Source: Geosporobacter ferrireducens (GTDB lineage Bacteria > Bacillota > Clostridia > Peptostreptococcales > Thermotaleaceae). From it: a stretch of 64,000 nt of DNA. The stretch covers positions 4,691,416 through 4,755,415 of the forward strand of contig NZ_CP017269.1 in NCBI RefSeq assembly GCF_001750685.1, given 5' to 3'. The position numbers and the translations under genes are program-made. This document shows, in pieces, positions 44,645 to 54,209 of this stretch (position 1 is its first letter; every line of letters begins with the position of its first letter). The notes below the pieces were generated by a model, which saw only the letters and a list, made by a program, of their open reading frames with translations, did not search any database and had not been told where the DNA came from.

Positions 44645-46093
44645 ATGTATATCGTTGAAAACGCATTTCGGAATATCCTGCGTAACCGAGGCCGTAATAT
44701 TCTGATTGGAGCAATCATTTTTGTGATCATCATAGCCTCTGTAGTAGCGCTCATGATTAGCAACACGGCAAGCGGCATTATAGATGATTATAAAAGCCGT
44801 TTTGGGGCTGAGGTTATTTTGTCGGCCAACATGGACAGGTTGCGGGAAGAAGCTATGAAAAACAGCAATGGCGGCCGCATGAGGATTGCTCCCCCTGTTA
44901 TCCCCGCCGAGCAGTATGTGGAGTTTGGAAATTCGGAGTACCTCTATGACGCGGTTTATACGGCTTCCACTGCTATAAATTTTGAGGACTTGACGGCAAT
45001 TGACGCCGAACGCGGAGGCCAAGCCTTGCAGGGAACCATGTATACGGGCGGGGAGGTGTCTGAACCGACCAGCTTCTATTTCAGTTTGCAAGGCAACAAG
45101 TTTGAGGATTTCGAGACGGGCTACCGCGACCTCGCCGAGGGGCGTATGCCGGAGAGCCTGAACGAGTGTATCATCAGCAGTGACCTTGCGGAACAGAACA
45201 GCATTTCGGTAGGCGACATCCTGTCCGGTACATCCGAAATTACAAAAAAGGGCAGCACATTTGCGGACGCTGAAACGATGGAAACTCAGTATGAGCTGAC
45301 GGTGGTGGGTATTTACTACGACGTGACCGGCGAATACGCGGAAGGCGGGCGGCAAAATGCCTACACCAACCGCCGCAACGAGCTACTGACAGGATACGAC
45401 ACAGTGGTTGCCCCATTCGTGCCGGATTACAGCGGAATAACGATATCGGCCACCTACTATTTGCAAGCTCCCGAATTCCTTGACGCCTTTGCGGAAGAAG
45501 TGTACGCAAAAGGACTTGACCCCATATTCGACGTCAAAACCGATGAAGCCAGCTATAACAAGATTATTGGCCCGGTAGAAGGATTGAAAAGCATATCCGT
45601 CACCTTTATGATTATTGTTCTCATCTTTGGCGGAGTTATCATCGCCCTGCTTTCTTCCATTGCCATCCGGGAGCGTAAATATGAAATCGGCGTGCTGCGT
45701 GCCATGGGCATGAAAAAGCATAAAGTAGCCTTTGGGTTATGGGCTGAAATTCTGATTATTACATGCTTGTGTCTGGTGATCGGTATTGCAGTTGGTACAT
45801 TGGCTGCGCAGCCTGTAACCAACTTATTGCTCGACTATCAGATTGAGGCAGCAGAAGCAGCGCCTTCTCAGCCGTCCTATTCTGGAGGCATGATGATGGG
45901 GATGGGCGGCAATAATGCATTTTCAGCTGATTCTGATGCACAGCCCCTTGCAAATATAAATATTACCCTCGGTATTAACACCATGCTCCAAATTATAGGT
46001 ATTGCACTGCTGCTTGCGTCCCTTGCAGGTCTTGTGTCGATCAGTAAAATCACCAAATATGAGCCTATCAAAATACTGATGGAAAGAAACTAA
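44645..46093 (+). CDS. ABC transporter permease, FtsX/MacB type
   Basis: A 482-residue membrane protein with one N-terminal helix (about 15-38), a large extracellular MacB-type periplasmic-core-like domain (about 50-320), and three C-terminal helices (about 320-345, 365-395, 440-465). The GIRERKYEIGVLRAMG-like coupling motif near residue 345 (IRERKYEIGVLRAMGMKKHK) is typical of the family. Such permeases do not move substrate through a channel in the usual way but transmit mechanical force, often in peptide resistance. The ribosome site AGGAGAGG is 6 bases before ATG 44645. It forms an operon with the ATPase gene that follows and has the two-component-type promoter. Confidence 0.88.
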   Translation: MYIVENAFRNILRNRGRNILIGAIIFVIIIASVVALMISNTASGIIDDYKSRFGAEVILSANMDRLREEAMKNSNGGRMRIAPPVIPAEQYVEFGNSEYLYDAVYTASTAINFEDLTAIDAERGGQALQGTMYTGGEVSEPTSFYFSLQGNKFEDFETGYRDLAEGRMPESLNECIISSDLAEQNSISVGDILSGTSEITKKGSTFADAETMETQYELTVVGIYYDVTGEYAEGGRQNAYTNRRNELLTGYDTVVAPFVPDYSGITISATYYLQAPEFLDAFAEEVYAKGLDPIFDVKTDEASYNKIIGPVEGLKSISVTFMIIVLIFGGVIIALLSSIAIRERKYEIGVLRAMGMKKHKVAFGLWAEILIITCLCLVIGIAVGTLAAQPVTNLLLDYQIEAAEAAPSQPSYSGGMMMGMGGNNAFSADSDAQPLANINITLGINTMLQIIGIALLLASLAGLVSISKITKYEPIKILMERN

Positions 46094-46103
46094 GGAGGTA
46101 CTG

Positions 46104-46775
46104 ATGATGAGTGTTTTAATATTAAATAACGTATCGTATCGATATGAAGGAACAAAAAAATCTGTTTTGAAAGACGTAAGTGCGGCGTTTGAAAGGGGAA
46201 AAGTGTATACCATTATCGGAAAATCCGGCGCGGGAAAATCTACCTTGCTGTCTCTGATCTCCGGACTCGACATCTGTGCAAATGGAGAGATATTGTATGA
46301 CGGCGCCAGCCTTAAAAACCTCGATCGTGACGATTACAGGGCGAAAAGCATAGGCGTTATTTTTCAAAGTTTTAATTTGCTTACAAACGCGACTGCGGTA
46401 GAAAATATAGTTCTATCCATGAATATCAGCGGAAGCAAAGAAAAGGATAAAAAGGCCCGTGCTTATGCACTTTTAGAGCGGGTGGGCATAGACAGGGAGA
46501 CTGCAGATCGAAAAATATTGAAGCTTTCCGGCGGGGAACAGCAGCGCGTGGGTATCGCCCGTGCATTGTCCCATGATCCGGATGTTATCATTGCCGACGA
46601 ACCGACAGGGAATTTGGACAGGGATACGGAAGCTGATGTTCTAAAGATTTTAACCTCCCTTGCTCAAGATGAGGGTAAATGCGTCATTATCGTCACTCAC
46701 TCCAAGAAGGTCACATCCATTGCGGATGAGGTCTGGGGAATCTATGATGGAAACCTGATTTTGATGAAACAGTGA
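46104..46775 (+). CDS. ABC transporter ATP-binding protein, MacB/LolD type
   Basis: A 223-residue ATPase with Walker A GKSGAGKST, Q-loop FQSFNLL, signature LSGGEQQRV and Walker B VIIADEPTG, followed by the H-loop in IIVTHSKKV. The size and motifs match stand-alone ATPases of MacB, LolD and FtsE type. It begins 10 bases after the permease gene behind AAGGAGG and drives that permease. Start ATG 46104 or 46107. Confidence 0.93.
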   Translation: MMSVLILNNVSYRYEGTKKSVLKDVSAAFERGKVYTIIGKSGAGKSTLLSLISGLDICANGEILYDGASLKNLDRDDYRAKSIGVIFQSFNLLTNATAVENIVLSMNISGSKEKDKKARAYALLERVGIDRETADRKILKLSGGEQQRVGIARALSHDPDVIIADEPTGNLDRDTEADVLKILTSLAQDEGKCVIIVTHSKKVTSIADEVWGIYDGNLILMKQ

Positions 46776-46872
46776 AACCTTAATCGTAGTGTCCATGACT
46801 GACAGAAATGGCGACAAGGGCAACTATAAATGAAAGGGATGCCATACAGGAAGGAATGATTAATTTTCATTA

Positions 46873-46947
46873 ACTATCAGAATAGTCATTGACAAGTGGT
46901 GACTATTCTGATAGTATTATCTACGACATGACTATTTGAATAGTCAT
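46873..46947 (+). promoter_or_regulatory. promoter with three ACTAT-N4-ATAGT operators
   Basis: The promoter is TTGACA (46889-46894), 17 bases, TAGTAT (46912-46917). Operator 1, ACTATCAGAATAGTCA (46873-46888), abuts the -35. Operator 2, TGACTATTCTGATAGT (46900-46915), is its exact reverse complement and covers the -10. Operator 3, ATGACTATTTGAATAGTCAT (46928-46947), follows the likely start site. All three contain ACTAT-N4-ATAGT, as does the blaI promoter at 58280-58293. Together they fit a BlaI/MecI-type repressor. Confidence 0.8.
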
Positions 46948-47025
46948 ATAAAGAAACGTACATATGCACTGCTAAAAAATAAGGTATATGACTTCAAGGT
47001 GAATGATACCACAGGAGGGTGGATA

Positions 47026-47907
47026 ATGTCAGTATTATTCAAGGCAGGAAAAAAATATGACAACAAAACGGCACTATTCTTTCTCGCACCAAGCCTGATC
47101 GGTTTTTTGATTTTCTTCTTCATACCTTTTATGGGTGGACTTTATTATTCATTTGTAGACAGTCCGGTCGGTGGCAGGTTCGTTGGACTGGCAAACTATA
47201 TAGAGCTTATGAGGAATCCCGTTTTTCAAAAAGCAGCATATAATACCCTGATTTTTACAGGGATTTGTGTTCCGCTCAACATGCTGCTTTCCCTTGGTCT
47301 TGCCCTTTTGCTAAATAGGAAGATTTACGGAAGGAATATTATGCGCATGGGGTTTATTATACCTCTGGCGGTGCCGGTGGCATCGGTGGTTTTGGTATGG
47401 CAGATATTATTTGACATGAATGGTTCCATCAATGCAATTCTATCAACCATAGGATTCTCGCCCATAGACTGGATGAAAACAGAATATGCCAGAATTGTGG
47501 TTGTAATCGTCTACCTGTGGAAGAACATTGGATACAATATGGTGCTATTCCTGGCAGGCCTTCAGAATATACCTCCGGAATATTATGAAGCTGCCGATAT
47601 CGACGGAGCAGGCAATTGGCATAAATTTACCAACATCACGTTGGTTTATCTTACCCCTACTACTTTCTTTGTATTTATAATGTCCATAATAAATTCTTTC
47701 AAGGTATTCAGAGAGGTATATTTGATTTCCGGTGCATATCCCCATGACAGTATCTACATGCTGCAGCATTATATGAACAACAAGTTCGCATCCCTAGACT
47801 ACCAGATGTTAACCGCTGCCGCTTTTATCATGGCTGTTTTCATTTACATTCTTGTACTGTTTTTATTTAAAATTCAAAGAAAAGTCGGCAGTACGATCGG
47901 AGGATGA
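47026..47907 (+). CDS. carbohydrate ABC permease (MalF-like)
   Basis: A 293-residue membrane protein with six helices and the cytoplasmic EAA loop YYEAADIDGAGNWHKFTNITL (about residues 183-203) that contacts the ATPase. It belongs to the CUT1 (sugar) importer permease family. ATG 47026 follows GGAGGGTGG; a longer open frame upstream to 46936 is not used. It is the first structural gene of the BlaI-type-promoter operon and overlaps the second permease gene by ATGA. Confidence 0.9.
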   Translation: MSVLFKAGKKYDNKTALFFLAPSLIGFLIFFFIPFMGGLYYSFVDSPVGGRFVGLANYIELMRNPVFQKAAYNTLIFTGICVPLNMLLSLGLALLLNRKIYGRNIMRMGFIIPLAVPVASVVLVWQILFDMNGSINAILSTIGFSPIDWMKTEYARIVVVIVYLWKNIGYNMVLFLAGLQNIPPEYYEAADIDGAGNWHKFTNITLVYLTPTTFFVFIMSIINSFKVFREVYLISGAYPHDSIYMLQHYMNNKFASLDYQMLTAAAFIMAVFIYILVLFLFKIQRKVGSTIGG

Positions 47908-48812
47908 TAAAGTTTATGCAGATGAGCCAACATATAAAGAAAAAATTAGGAAGGGCAGTACTTACAGTTATGCTCTTCGCCATGGCTGGAATATTCCTGT
48001 TTCCCCTCATCTTCACCATTGCAAATTCCTTTATGAGTGAGCAGGAGATAGAAAACAGCTACAGTATGGTAACCTCAGACAATTCAGAGCAACAAAACAA
48101 TGCTTTCTACGGCAAATATGCCGGAATAAAACTAATACCGGATAGGGTGACCATCAAACAGTACTATACGGCACTGATTAAAAGGACACAGTTCCTTGTA
48201 AAATTTTGGAATTCGGCGATCATCGTTATCCCGATTATATTCGGACAGATTATTGTATCGTCGATGGCAGCATACGCCTTTGCGAAAATAAACTTTATTT
48301 TTCGGGATAAGCTGTTCTTCGCATATATCATTATCATGATGATGCCTTTTCAGGTCACACTGGTACCGAATTATATCATGGCCAGCAGGCTTGGACTGGT
48401 AGGAAGCTATTCATCCATTATACTGCCCGGCATATTCGGCACCTTTGGCGTTTTTTTAATGAGACAGTTTATGATCTATATTCCGGACGCATATGTAGAA
48501 TCTGCAAAGGTAGATGGGGCCGGACAACTTAGAATTTTTTTCGGCATTATTCTGCCCATGGCAAAAACAGCACTTGCTGCACTTTCCATTCTGGTTTTTA
48601 TAGATAACTGGAATATGGTGGAGCAGCCATTAATATTCCTTCAGGATGTGAATATGCACCCGTTGTCTATTTACCTGTCAAGCATTAACAAAGGAGAGAT
48701 GGGGATCGCTTTTGCAGCATCGACGATCTATATGCTGCCGATGCTGTTGGTTTTCCTTTATGGAGAGAATTATCTGGTGCAGGGTATTCAGCTCTCAGGA
48801 CTTAAAGGTTGA
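47904..48812 (+). CDS. carbohydrate ABC permease (MalG-like)
   Basis: A protein of up to 302 residues with six predicted helices and an EAA loop (YVESAKVDGAGQLRIFFGIILP, about 203-224). It pairs with the upstream MalF-like protein. An ATG at 47904 overlaps the previous stop, but ATG 47916 fits the GGAGG site better (299 residues). Residues about 45-85 form a charged, hydrophilic insertion after the first helix, longer than in typical MalG proteins. Confidence 0.88.
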   Translation: MIKFMQMSQHIKKKLGRAVLTVMLFAMAGIFLFPLIFTIANSFMSEQEIENSYSMVTSDNSEQQNNAFYGKYAGIKLIPDRVTIKQYYTALIKRTQFLVKFWNSAIIVIPIIFGQIIVSSMAAYAFAKINFIFRDKLFFAYIIIMMMPFQVTLVPNYIMASRLGLVGSYSSIILPGIFGTFGVFLMRQFMIYIPDAYVESAKVDGAGQLRIFFGIILPMAKTALAALSILVFIDNWNMVEQPLIFLQDVNMHPLSIYLSSINKGEMGIAFAASTIYMLPMLLVFLYGENYLVQGIQLSGLKG

Positions 48813-48878
48813 TATCGGTTGTTTCTTAGACATCGGATGAAGAGGATTGAAAATAGAATGGGAGGTAGGACAAAGACG

Positions 48879-50195
48879 ATGAAGGCATTAGATGAGGGTG
48901 CAATGATTAGTCGAAACAGGATAACAGGAAAGGCAACGGTAATATTCCTTGCAGTAATGCTTTTTTTAACCTTTTTTTCAAAAACCATAAACAACTTTAC
49001 ATTACCGAAGATAACATATGAAAGGCCTGCCAACGGTGCATTAATCAAAGAAGCCACAGGTACCGGAAATGTACAGGCAAAGGCGGTCCATGACCTGTAT
49101 GTCCGTACCAGTATGAAAGTGACAGGCGTCATGGTAGAGGTAGGAGACCCGGTAAAGCAGGGACAGGCGCTGTTAACCCTCGACATAACCGATATAGAAA
49201 ATCAATTGAAAGATGAGCAGGATAAGGTGGCCCAAAGAAAACTGTATCTTGAAAAATTGAAACAAGCGGGTGAAAAGCTGAAAGAAGCCAATTCGCCGGA
49301 AAATCTGCTGAGCCTGGACAAAACGGTTCAAACAGCTCAACAGAATTTGGATAAAGCCCAGAGAAATTATGACAGCAGTAAAGTACTTTATGAAGTAGGC
49401 GGAATATCTGCAAATGCCTTGGCTGATGCAAAAATGAATCTTGACAGCGCCGAGATGGATTATGAGATTGCGAGGAATAACAGGGATAAAGCAGCAAGAG
49501 ACAATAGCCGGGAGATTGAAAACAATATAAGGGATATAGAAAGCACAAAACTCGACATAGCTATGGCAGAGAGAAAGATCGCAGAATTAACCAAAGAACT
49601 GAACATGAAGACAGTGACAGCTCCCTGTGATGGGATTGTAACGGATTTGTATTATTCAGCAGGCATGACAGCCAATACCGCTCAACCGCTATACAAAATT
49701 GCCGACACCGGTGGAGGATTCCAGTTTGTAGCTACGGTTAATATAACTGCAGCCGAATATCTAGAATTAGGCGATCCAGCTGAAATATCCATAAGTGCAC
49801 TAAATGGCAGGGCAATACAGGGGAAAGTAAATCAAATCAAAGACAATCCGCAGCAGATTGGTGTGAAAAAGGATGTCATCATTGAGATACCTACGGATGG
49901 GCTGGTTGGTGGAGAAGTTGGTACAGCCAATATCAAAAAGAATATCGGTTCCTATAATGTGCTGGTATCCAATTCTGCAGTGGGGCAGGACGGCTCCGGA
50001 TACTTTGTGTATGTACTTAAGGATAGAAAAGGCCCTCTGGGAAATGAATTCTATGTGGAAAAAGTATCTGTCAGCACCGGTGATTCTGATAACTTAAAAA
50101 CCGCAGTTTTAAGCGGAATAAGTACGAATGATAAGGTGGTTTCAGACAGCGATAAGCCCTTATCCGACGGATCCCGCGTAATGCTGGCCAATTGA
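48879..50195 (+). CDS. HlyD/RND-type periplasmic adaptor-like membrane fusion protein
   Basis: A 438-residue protein with one N-terminal membrane helix (about 22-42) followed by a biotinyl-lipoyl-like half (KVTGVMVEVGDPVKQGQALLTLD), a long coiled-coil hairpin (about residues 100-230, rich in Lys, Glu and Gln), the second lipoyl half (TVTAPCDGIVTDLYYSAG) and beta-barrel segments. Such adaptors normally serve exporters. ATG 48879 follows GGAGGTAGG. Finding one inside a MalF/MalG/MalK-type operon is unusual; it may dock the FtsX-like protein that follows. Confidence 0.85.
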   Translation: MKALDEGAMISRNRITGKATVIFLAVMLFLTFFSKTINNFTLPKITYERPANGALIKEATGTGNVQAKAVHDLYVRTSMKVTGVMVEVGDPVKQGQALLTLDITDIENQLKDEQDKVAQRKLYLEKLKQAGEKLKEANSPENLLSLDKTVQTAQQNLDKAQRNYDSSKVLYEVGGISANALADAKMNLDSAEMDYEIARNNRDKAARDNSREIENNIRDIESTKLDIAMAERKIAELTKELNMKTVTAPCDGIVTDLYYSAGMTANTAQPLYKIADTGGGFQFVATVNITAAEYLELGDPAEISISALNGRAIQGKVNQIKDNPQQIGVKKDVIIEIPTDGLVGGEVGTANIKKNIGSYNVLVSNSAVGQDGSGYFVYVLKDRKGPLGNEFYVEKVSVSTGDSDNLKTAVLSGISTNDKVVSDSDKPLSDGSRVMLAN

Positions 50196-50208
50196 GGAGT
50201 GGGATAGC

Positions 50209-51612
50209 ATGAATAAAGGAAAAGCAGTATGGATTGTAACGTTTTCAGGAATTTTACTGATGCTTTCATTCCTCATCCTCGGCAACGCACTGGTTGAAGA
50301 ATGCAACAGGCTGAATGGTGACTATTCCATGCAAAAGGTGCTGGTGTCCGTTAAAAATCAGATAGACCGGCAGGGGAAAAATTCTTTTTCAATGGAGGAT
50401 ATAGAGAGACTTAAAAAAGAGCTTTCAACAGAGGCAATAAGCTATACTGCTCAATCTGGTCTAGTGAATATCTCGGTTTCCAGCGCCGGTACAGCGTTAC
50501 CGGCCAGATTGACCGGTGTAGATCATACCTATCCGGTTTTCAACAGCCTGATGCTGAAGGATGGGAGCTTTATTACACAAAAACAGGAAGAAGAGGGGGC
50601 GATGGTTGCAGTAATTGACGAGGAACTTGCCTGGGAACTATTTAGAACAGTGCACGCAACCGGTAAAACAATCGATATCTTCGATAAGACTTTCCAGATC
50701 ACAGGAATTGTAAAAAAAGACAATTCACTTATTGGGAAATTAACCGATGATGGTCTGCCAAAGGTATATATACCTGCTGAAGTAATGATGGAAATGGATA
50801 CTACGGCAGGTGTTACGGCCCTGCAGATAAAGACAGTCGATGCCGGTACATTGGATCAGAATAAAAACAATGTATCCAACGCTTTGAGGCAAATCGGCAA
50901 AGATCCTTCAAATTACAATATTATTGATTATAATTTGAAATATGCATTCATGAAACAGTGGCCGCTGCTATTTGTATTCATCCTTGGAGCAGTATCCATG
51001 ATGATATTGCTGACGTATGCAAAAAAACGTATAAAAACAGCCTATTTTTTAATCAGGAATGGGTGCAAGACAGATTATTTTTCAAATGTGATGAAAGACA
51101 ACAAGGCAGTAATAGGAATCCATATTCTTGAAATCGTTCTGGCAGCTTTAGGAATCCTGCTGATCTGGAGGGAAATAAGCTTCAGACCTTATATTCCGCC
51201 AAGGTATATTCCCGATGAGATCATCAATATCTCCTATTACTTAGACATCATCAAAAATGGGATTCAAGGCAGTATAAGAAATATGGGCTATATCCCAGAC
51301 CAAGCTGAGTTAATTGTTAATGTCGCCAATATGCTTTTGTATCTACTTTTCTATACTGCCGTTGTTTTGGGATTCCTGCTTTTATACACAGGCTTTCGTG
51401 AGATGAAAGCATTAAACATGGATTCAAACAAACTTACACGAACATTTGGCATCTTCTTTGTTCTCTCTCTGGCTATTGTGGCTGCGGCAGCTTATATGAT
51501 AAAACTGCCCTTCGTGTTGGATTTAAAAGGCATTCTAATCGCGTGGGTTTTTATATTCTTAAATATCTTATCTATTACCAAAGGAAAGGAAAGTGATATT
51601 CAAAATGTTTAA
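50209..51612 (+). CDS. FtsX-like permease protein
   Basis: A 467-residue membrane protein with an N-terminal helix (about 8-28), an extracellular MacB-core-like domain (about 40-240), and several helices between about 250 and 460. The FtsX-type helices are present, but no adjacent MacB-type ATPase exists in the operon. It may use the MalK-type ATPase encoded downstream, or may act without ATP. It overlaps the following lipoprotein gene by 8 bases, and the HlyD-like gene ends 13 bases before it. The role is not established. Confidence 0.7.
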   Translation: MNKGKAVWIVTFSGILLMLSFLILGNALVEECNRLNGDYSMQKVLVSVKNQIDRQGKNSFSMEDIERLKKELSTEAISYTAQSGLVNISVSSAGTALPARLTGVDHTYPVFNSLMLKDGSFITQKQEEEGAMVAVIDEELAWELFRTVHATGKTIDIFDKTFQITGIVKKDNSLIGKLTDDGLPKVYIPAEVMMEMDTTAGVTALQIKTVDAGTLDQNKNNVSNALRQIGKDPSNYNIIDYNLKYAFMKQWPLLFVFILGAVSMMILLTYAKKRIKTAYFLIRNGCKTDYFSNVMKDNKAVIGIHILEIVLAALGILLIWREISFRPYIPPRYIPDEIINISYYLDIIKNGIQGSIRNMGYIPDQAELIVNVANMLLYLLFYTAVVLGFLLLYTGFREMKALNMDSNKLTRTFGIFFVLSLAIVAAAAYMIKLPFVLDLKGILIAWVFIFLNILSITKGKESDIQNV

Positions 51613-53986
51613 AAAAATAATTAGTCTATTATTGGCAGTGATGCTTATGGTGAGTCTTTCAGCCTGCGGCGGCGGTAATAAAAATGCTTCTCAGCAGCAA
51701 GAGGCGGGCACTATCGCTTACATAGAAACTGAGATCGGAATCCATTCGGGACTTAAATGGCCCGGGGACAGCCGGGTGAATTCCAAAAACCAGCTTGTGG
51801 TTTTCGATAGGGGTTATGGAGCAGATTCAGGATTTGTAACTTTGAATCAGGATGGCATACCGGTTGGAGGGTCAAAGGTGGACTTTGCAGGAAATGTTAA
51901 AGCATTTACCCTTGATGAAGCAGACAATATCTATGTGGTGACTGCAGAATCCAATAATTCCCAAAAACTTTCAGTCGTCAATCCTCAAGGAGAAGTCTTA
52001 AAGACTGTGGATCTTGGCACTTTTTCAGGTACCGCAAATACTGGATTAGTGGATATGGGTGTTGCGGATATTGCCGTAGATTCTAAAGGAAATATATATA
52101 TCACAAGTCCTTCTAAGAATATCCAGGTGCTGGATAAGGAAGGACAGCAGATAGCAACCCTCGGTTCTCAAGGGTATGTAAGTATCGATATCGATGCCGA
52201 GGATAACCTTATTGCAGTAAATTCCACGATGGGGAAGAGAGTTGTTGAAAAGCTTGATACTTCAACAGGAAAAAGCATCTGGGCCACGGATATAACGGCA
52301 CAAGGTTCAGGTACAGTGAATATGATGGGGGCAAACAGCGTTAGGTATTCTAAAGCAGATAAAAGTATTTACCATATGACCACCCAGAATATCACGAAAT
52401 ATGATTCCACTGGAAAGCTGATCGGAACCATTATTGACTTTAAATCCTATGGAATTCTGGCCAGTGGGTACAATATTTCCGAGATGGCTATAGATGCTGA
52501 AGGCAACATTTATGTTTCCACTACATCAGTACCTGCAGGAGCGGTGAATAGCAAGCCGGCATCTGAAGGAAGCGGTGCAAAAACGCCAGACAGCAATAGC
52601 CCGTCAGAGCCGGTGATAAAAGGAGCTCCTGGTGCTGACGCAGCTTCGCCTTCTGAATTTATTAAGTATGAACTGTATAAATACTCAATGCAAAGCGGAG
52701 ATACAACAGCTCAAAAACAGGAAGTGATCACGGTTTCCGTTCCGGCATCTAACAGGGCCATTGAAGTAGCAGCAAGTAAGTTCCAAAAAGATAACCCGGG
52801 ATATAGAATAGAGATACAGGAATATCCGAGCCAGGATTATGAAACCTATGTTAAAAATCTGAATACCCAGATATTGTCTGGAAAGGGTCCGGATATCATA
52901 TCCGTTGCCGGGCTGCCCTATGAAAACTATATTTCAAAGAATATCCTGGCAGATCTAAGCGAAATGATGGCCAAGGACAATCGCTTTGACATAAACAACT
53001 ACTACACCAATATTCTGGATGCTTTGAAATATAACGACAAGCTCTATGTAATGCCCACAAACTTCACCTTCAATATTTTAATGGCAAATCAGGAGATCCT
53101 TGATCAGGAATCGATAACGATAGATGACGGCAAATGGTCATGGAATGACTTTAAATCAGTTGCGGAGAAAGTAAGTAAAGGAAATAGGGCGGCTATGCCT
53201 TCTGTCAGCCCGATGGATCTTCTGAGTCTCTTTACCAACGACAGCTACAGTAATTATATTGATGCCGGTTTGAAAAAGGCTGACTTTATTTCACAAGGCT
53301 TCACCGACCTGTTGAATACGGTTAAAGCCTTTGGTGAAGGCAACCTTACCGACAGCAATGTCAAAAACGACATGGCTTCTGTACTGGAGGCAGCAGGCAG
53401 AGAGGCAATCGTATTTTATCCTCTTAGCATTACGGACTATAACATGTACGGTTTTATGAAATCTGCCTTTAAAGAACAACTAGCCCTTTACAATATGCCT
53501 TCATCAGGAGGTAACGGCGGAACCTTTACGTCAAATTCAATGTATGCAATCAATAGGAATTCTAAATACAAGGATCAAAGCTGGGAATTCTTAAAAATCC
53601 TATTATCGGATGAAATTCAATCCCAAAGCATGCAGGGAGGAGCTGTGCAGGGTCAGTCTATGAAAGCGCTGGGAGGTTTTTCAATTAACAAGACGGCACA
53701 ACAGATGAAGGCGCAACAAGCGATAGATGCATCTCAAAGCGGGGCTATGAGAATAATGATGAAAAGTGGGAACAGCAGTATAACCCTAAGCTCTGCACCA
53801 ATGTCCCAAGCGGATATCGACGGTATTAATAAATTTATAGCAGGTTTGAATACCTACGCCAATGAAGATGCAAATATCAGCAGCATTGTACAGGATGAAA
53901 CAAGAAACTTTTTCTCCGGAAGTAAATCCGTGGAAGAGACAACAAAGCTAATACAAGATAGGGTAAATACCTATCTGAAAGAGTAG
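51605..53986 (+). CDS. beta-propeller/solute-binding fusion lipoprotein
   Basis: A 793-residue lipoprotein. The signal peptide ends in lipobox SLSAC with the lipidated Cys21. Next comes a repeat region that resembles an NHL-type six-blade propeller (about residues 35-320; e.g. AFTLDEADNIYVVTAE, DIAVDSKGNIYITS and MAIDAEGNIYVSTT). After a Pro/Ser/Gly-rich linker (about 320-350) comes a MalE-type extracellular solute-binding domain (about 375-785; SNRAIEVAASKFQKDNPGYR). It would deliver substrate to the MalF/MalG permeases. The propeller at its front is not usual for MalE proteins and may bind a second ligand, glycan or protein. GTG 51593 is possible but gives a poor signal peptide. Confidence 0.88.
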   Translation: MFKKIISLLLAVMLMVSLSACGGGNKNASQQQEAGTIAYIETEIGIHSGLKWPGDSRVNSKNQLVVFDRGYGADSGFVTLNQDGIPVGGSKVDFAGNVKAFTLDEADNIYVVTAESNNSQKLSVVNPQGEVLKTVDLGTFSGTANTGLVDMGVADIAVDSKGNIYITSPSKNIQVLDKEGQQIATLGSQGYVSIDIDAEDNLIAVNSTMGKRVVEKLDTSTGKSIWATDITAQGSGTVNMMGANSVRYSKADKSIYHMTTQNITKYDSTGKLIGTIIDFKSYGILASGYNISEMAIDAEGNIYVSTTSVPAGAVNSKPASEGSGAKTPDSNSPSEPVIKGAPGADAASPSEFIKYELYKYSMQSGDTTAQKQEVITVSVPASNRAIEVAASKFQKDNPGYRIEIQEYPSQDYETYVKNLNTQILSGKGPDIISVAGLPYENYISKNILADLSEMMAKDNRFDINNYYTNILDALKYNDKLYVMPTNFTFNILMANQEILDQESITIDDGKWSWNDFKSVAEKVSKGNRAAMPSVSPMDLLSLFTNDSYSNYIDAGLKKADFISQGFTDLLNTVKAFGEGNLTDSNVKNDMASVLEAAGREAIVFYPLSITDYNMYGFMKSAFKEQLALYNMPSSGGNGGTFTSNSMYAINRNSKYKDQSWEFLKILLSDEIQSQSMQGGAVQGQSMKALGGFSINKTAQQMKAQQAIDASQSGAMRIMMKSGNSSITLSSAPMSQADIDGINKFIAGLNTYANEDANISSIVQDETRNFFSGSKSVEETTKLIQDRVNTYLKE

Positions 53987-54006
53987 GAATCCTTGAGAGA
54001 TTGTTG

Positions 54007-54125
54007 ATAAACCCCTCATAAGATCCTCACGGCTTCGTGACAAGGTCACCTTTACTGAATAATACAGTTGAAAAAGGTGACCTCGTCAAAGCCTTTTGCG
54101 GTTAGGAAGTTTATGAGGAGTTTAT
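54007..54125. repeat. 119-base imperfect palindrome between binding protein and ATPase genes
   Basis: Outer arms ATAAACCCCTCATAA (54007-54021) and TTATGAGGAGTTTAT (54111-54125) differ at one position. Inner arms AGGTCACCTTT and AAAGGTGACCT (54043-54053 / 54073-54083) are perfect, with a further ACTG/CAGT stem in the loop. It could be an mRNA-processing or stability structure that lowers expression of the downstream ATPase, or a small mobile element. Confidence 0.6.
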
Positions 54126-54209
54126 CTGAAAATATGCGGTTTTCAACAGCCTGATGGGCTTAAGTTCCCGGTATGGGTGATTAACAGAAGCAAGATAGGA
54201 GCGATGATT

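Noticed and set aside
44380..44658. 92-codon frame with HIVFIAKYRRKP resembling the start of IS200-type transposases
   Set aside because: It spans GC-rich palindromes and the response-regulator promoter, and ends in the permease gene; no other transposase motif. Most likely coincidence.
44597..45355. 252-codon minus-strand frame opposite the MacB-type permease
   Set aside because: The plus-strand permease is a clear family member; the antisense frame has no known domain.
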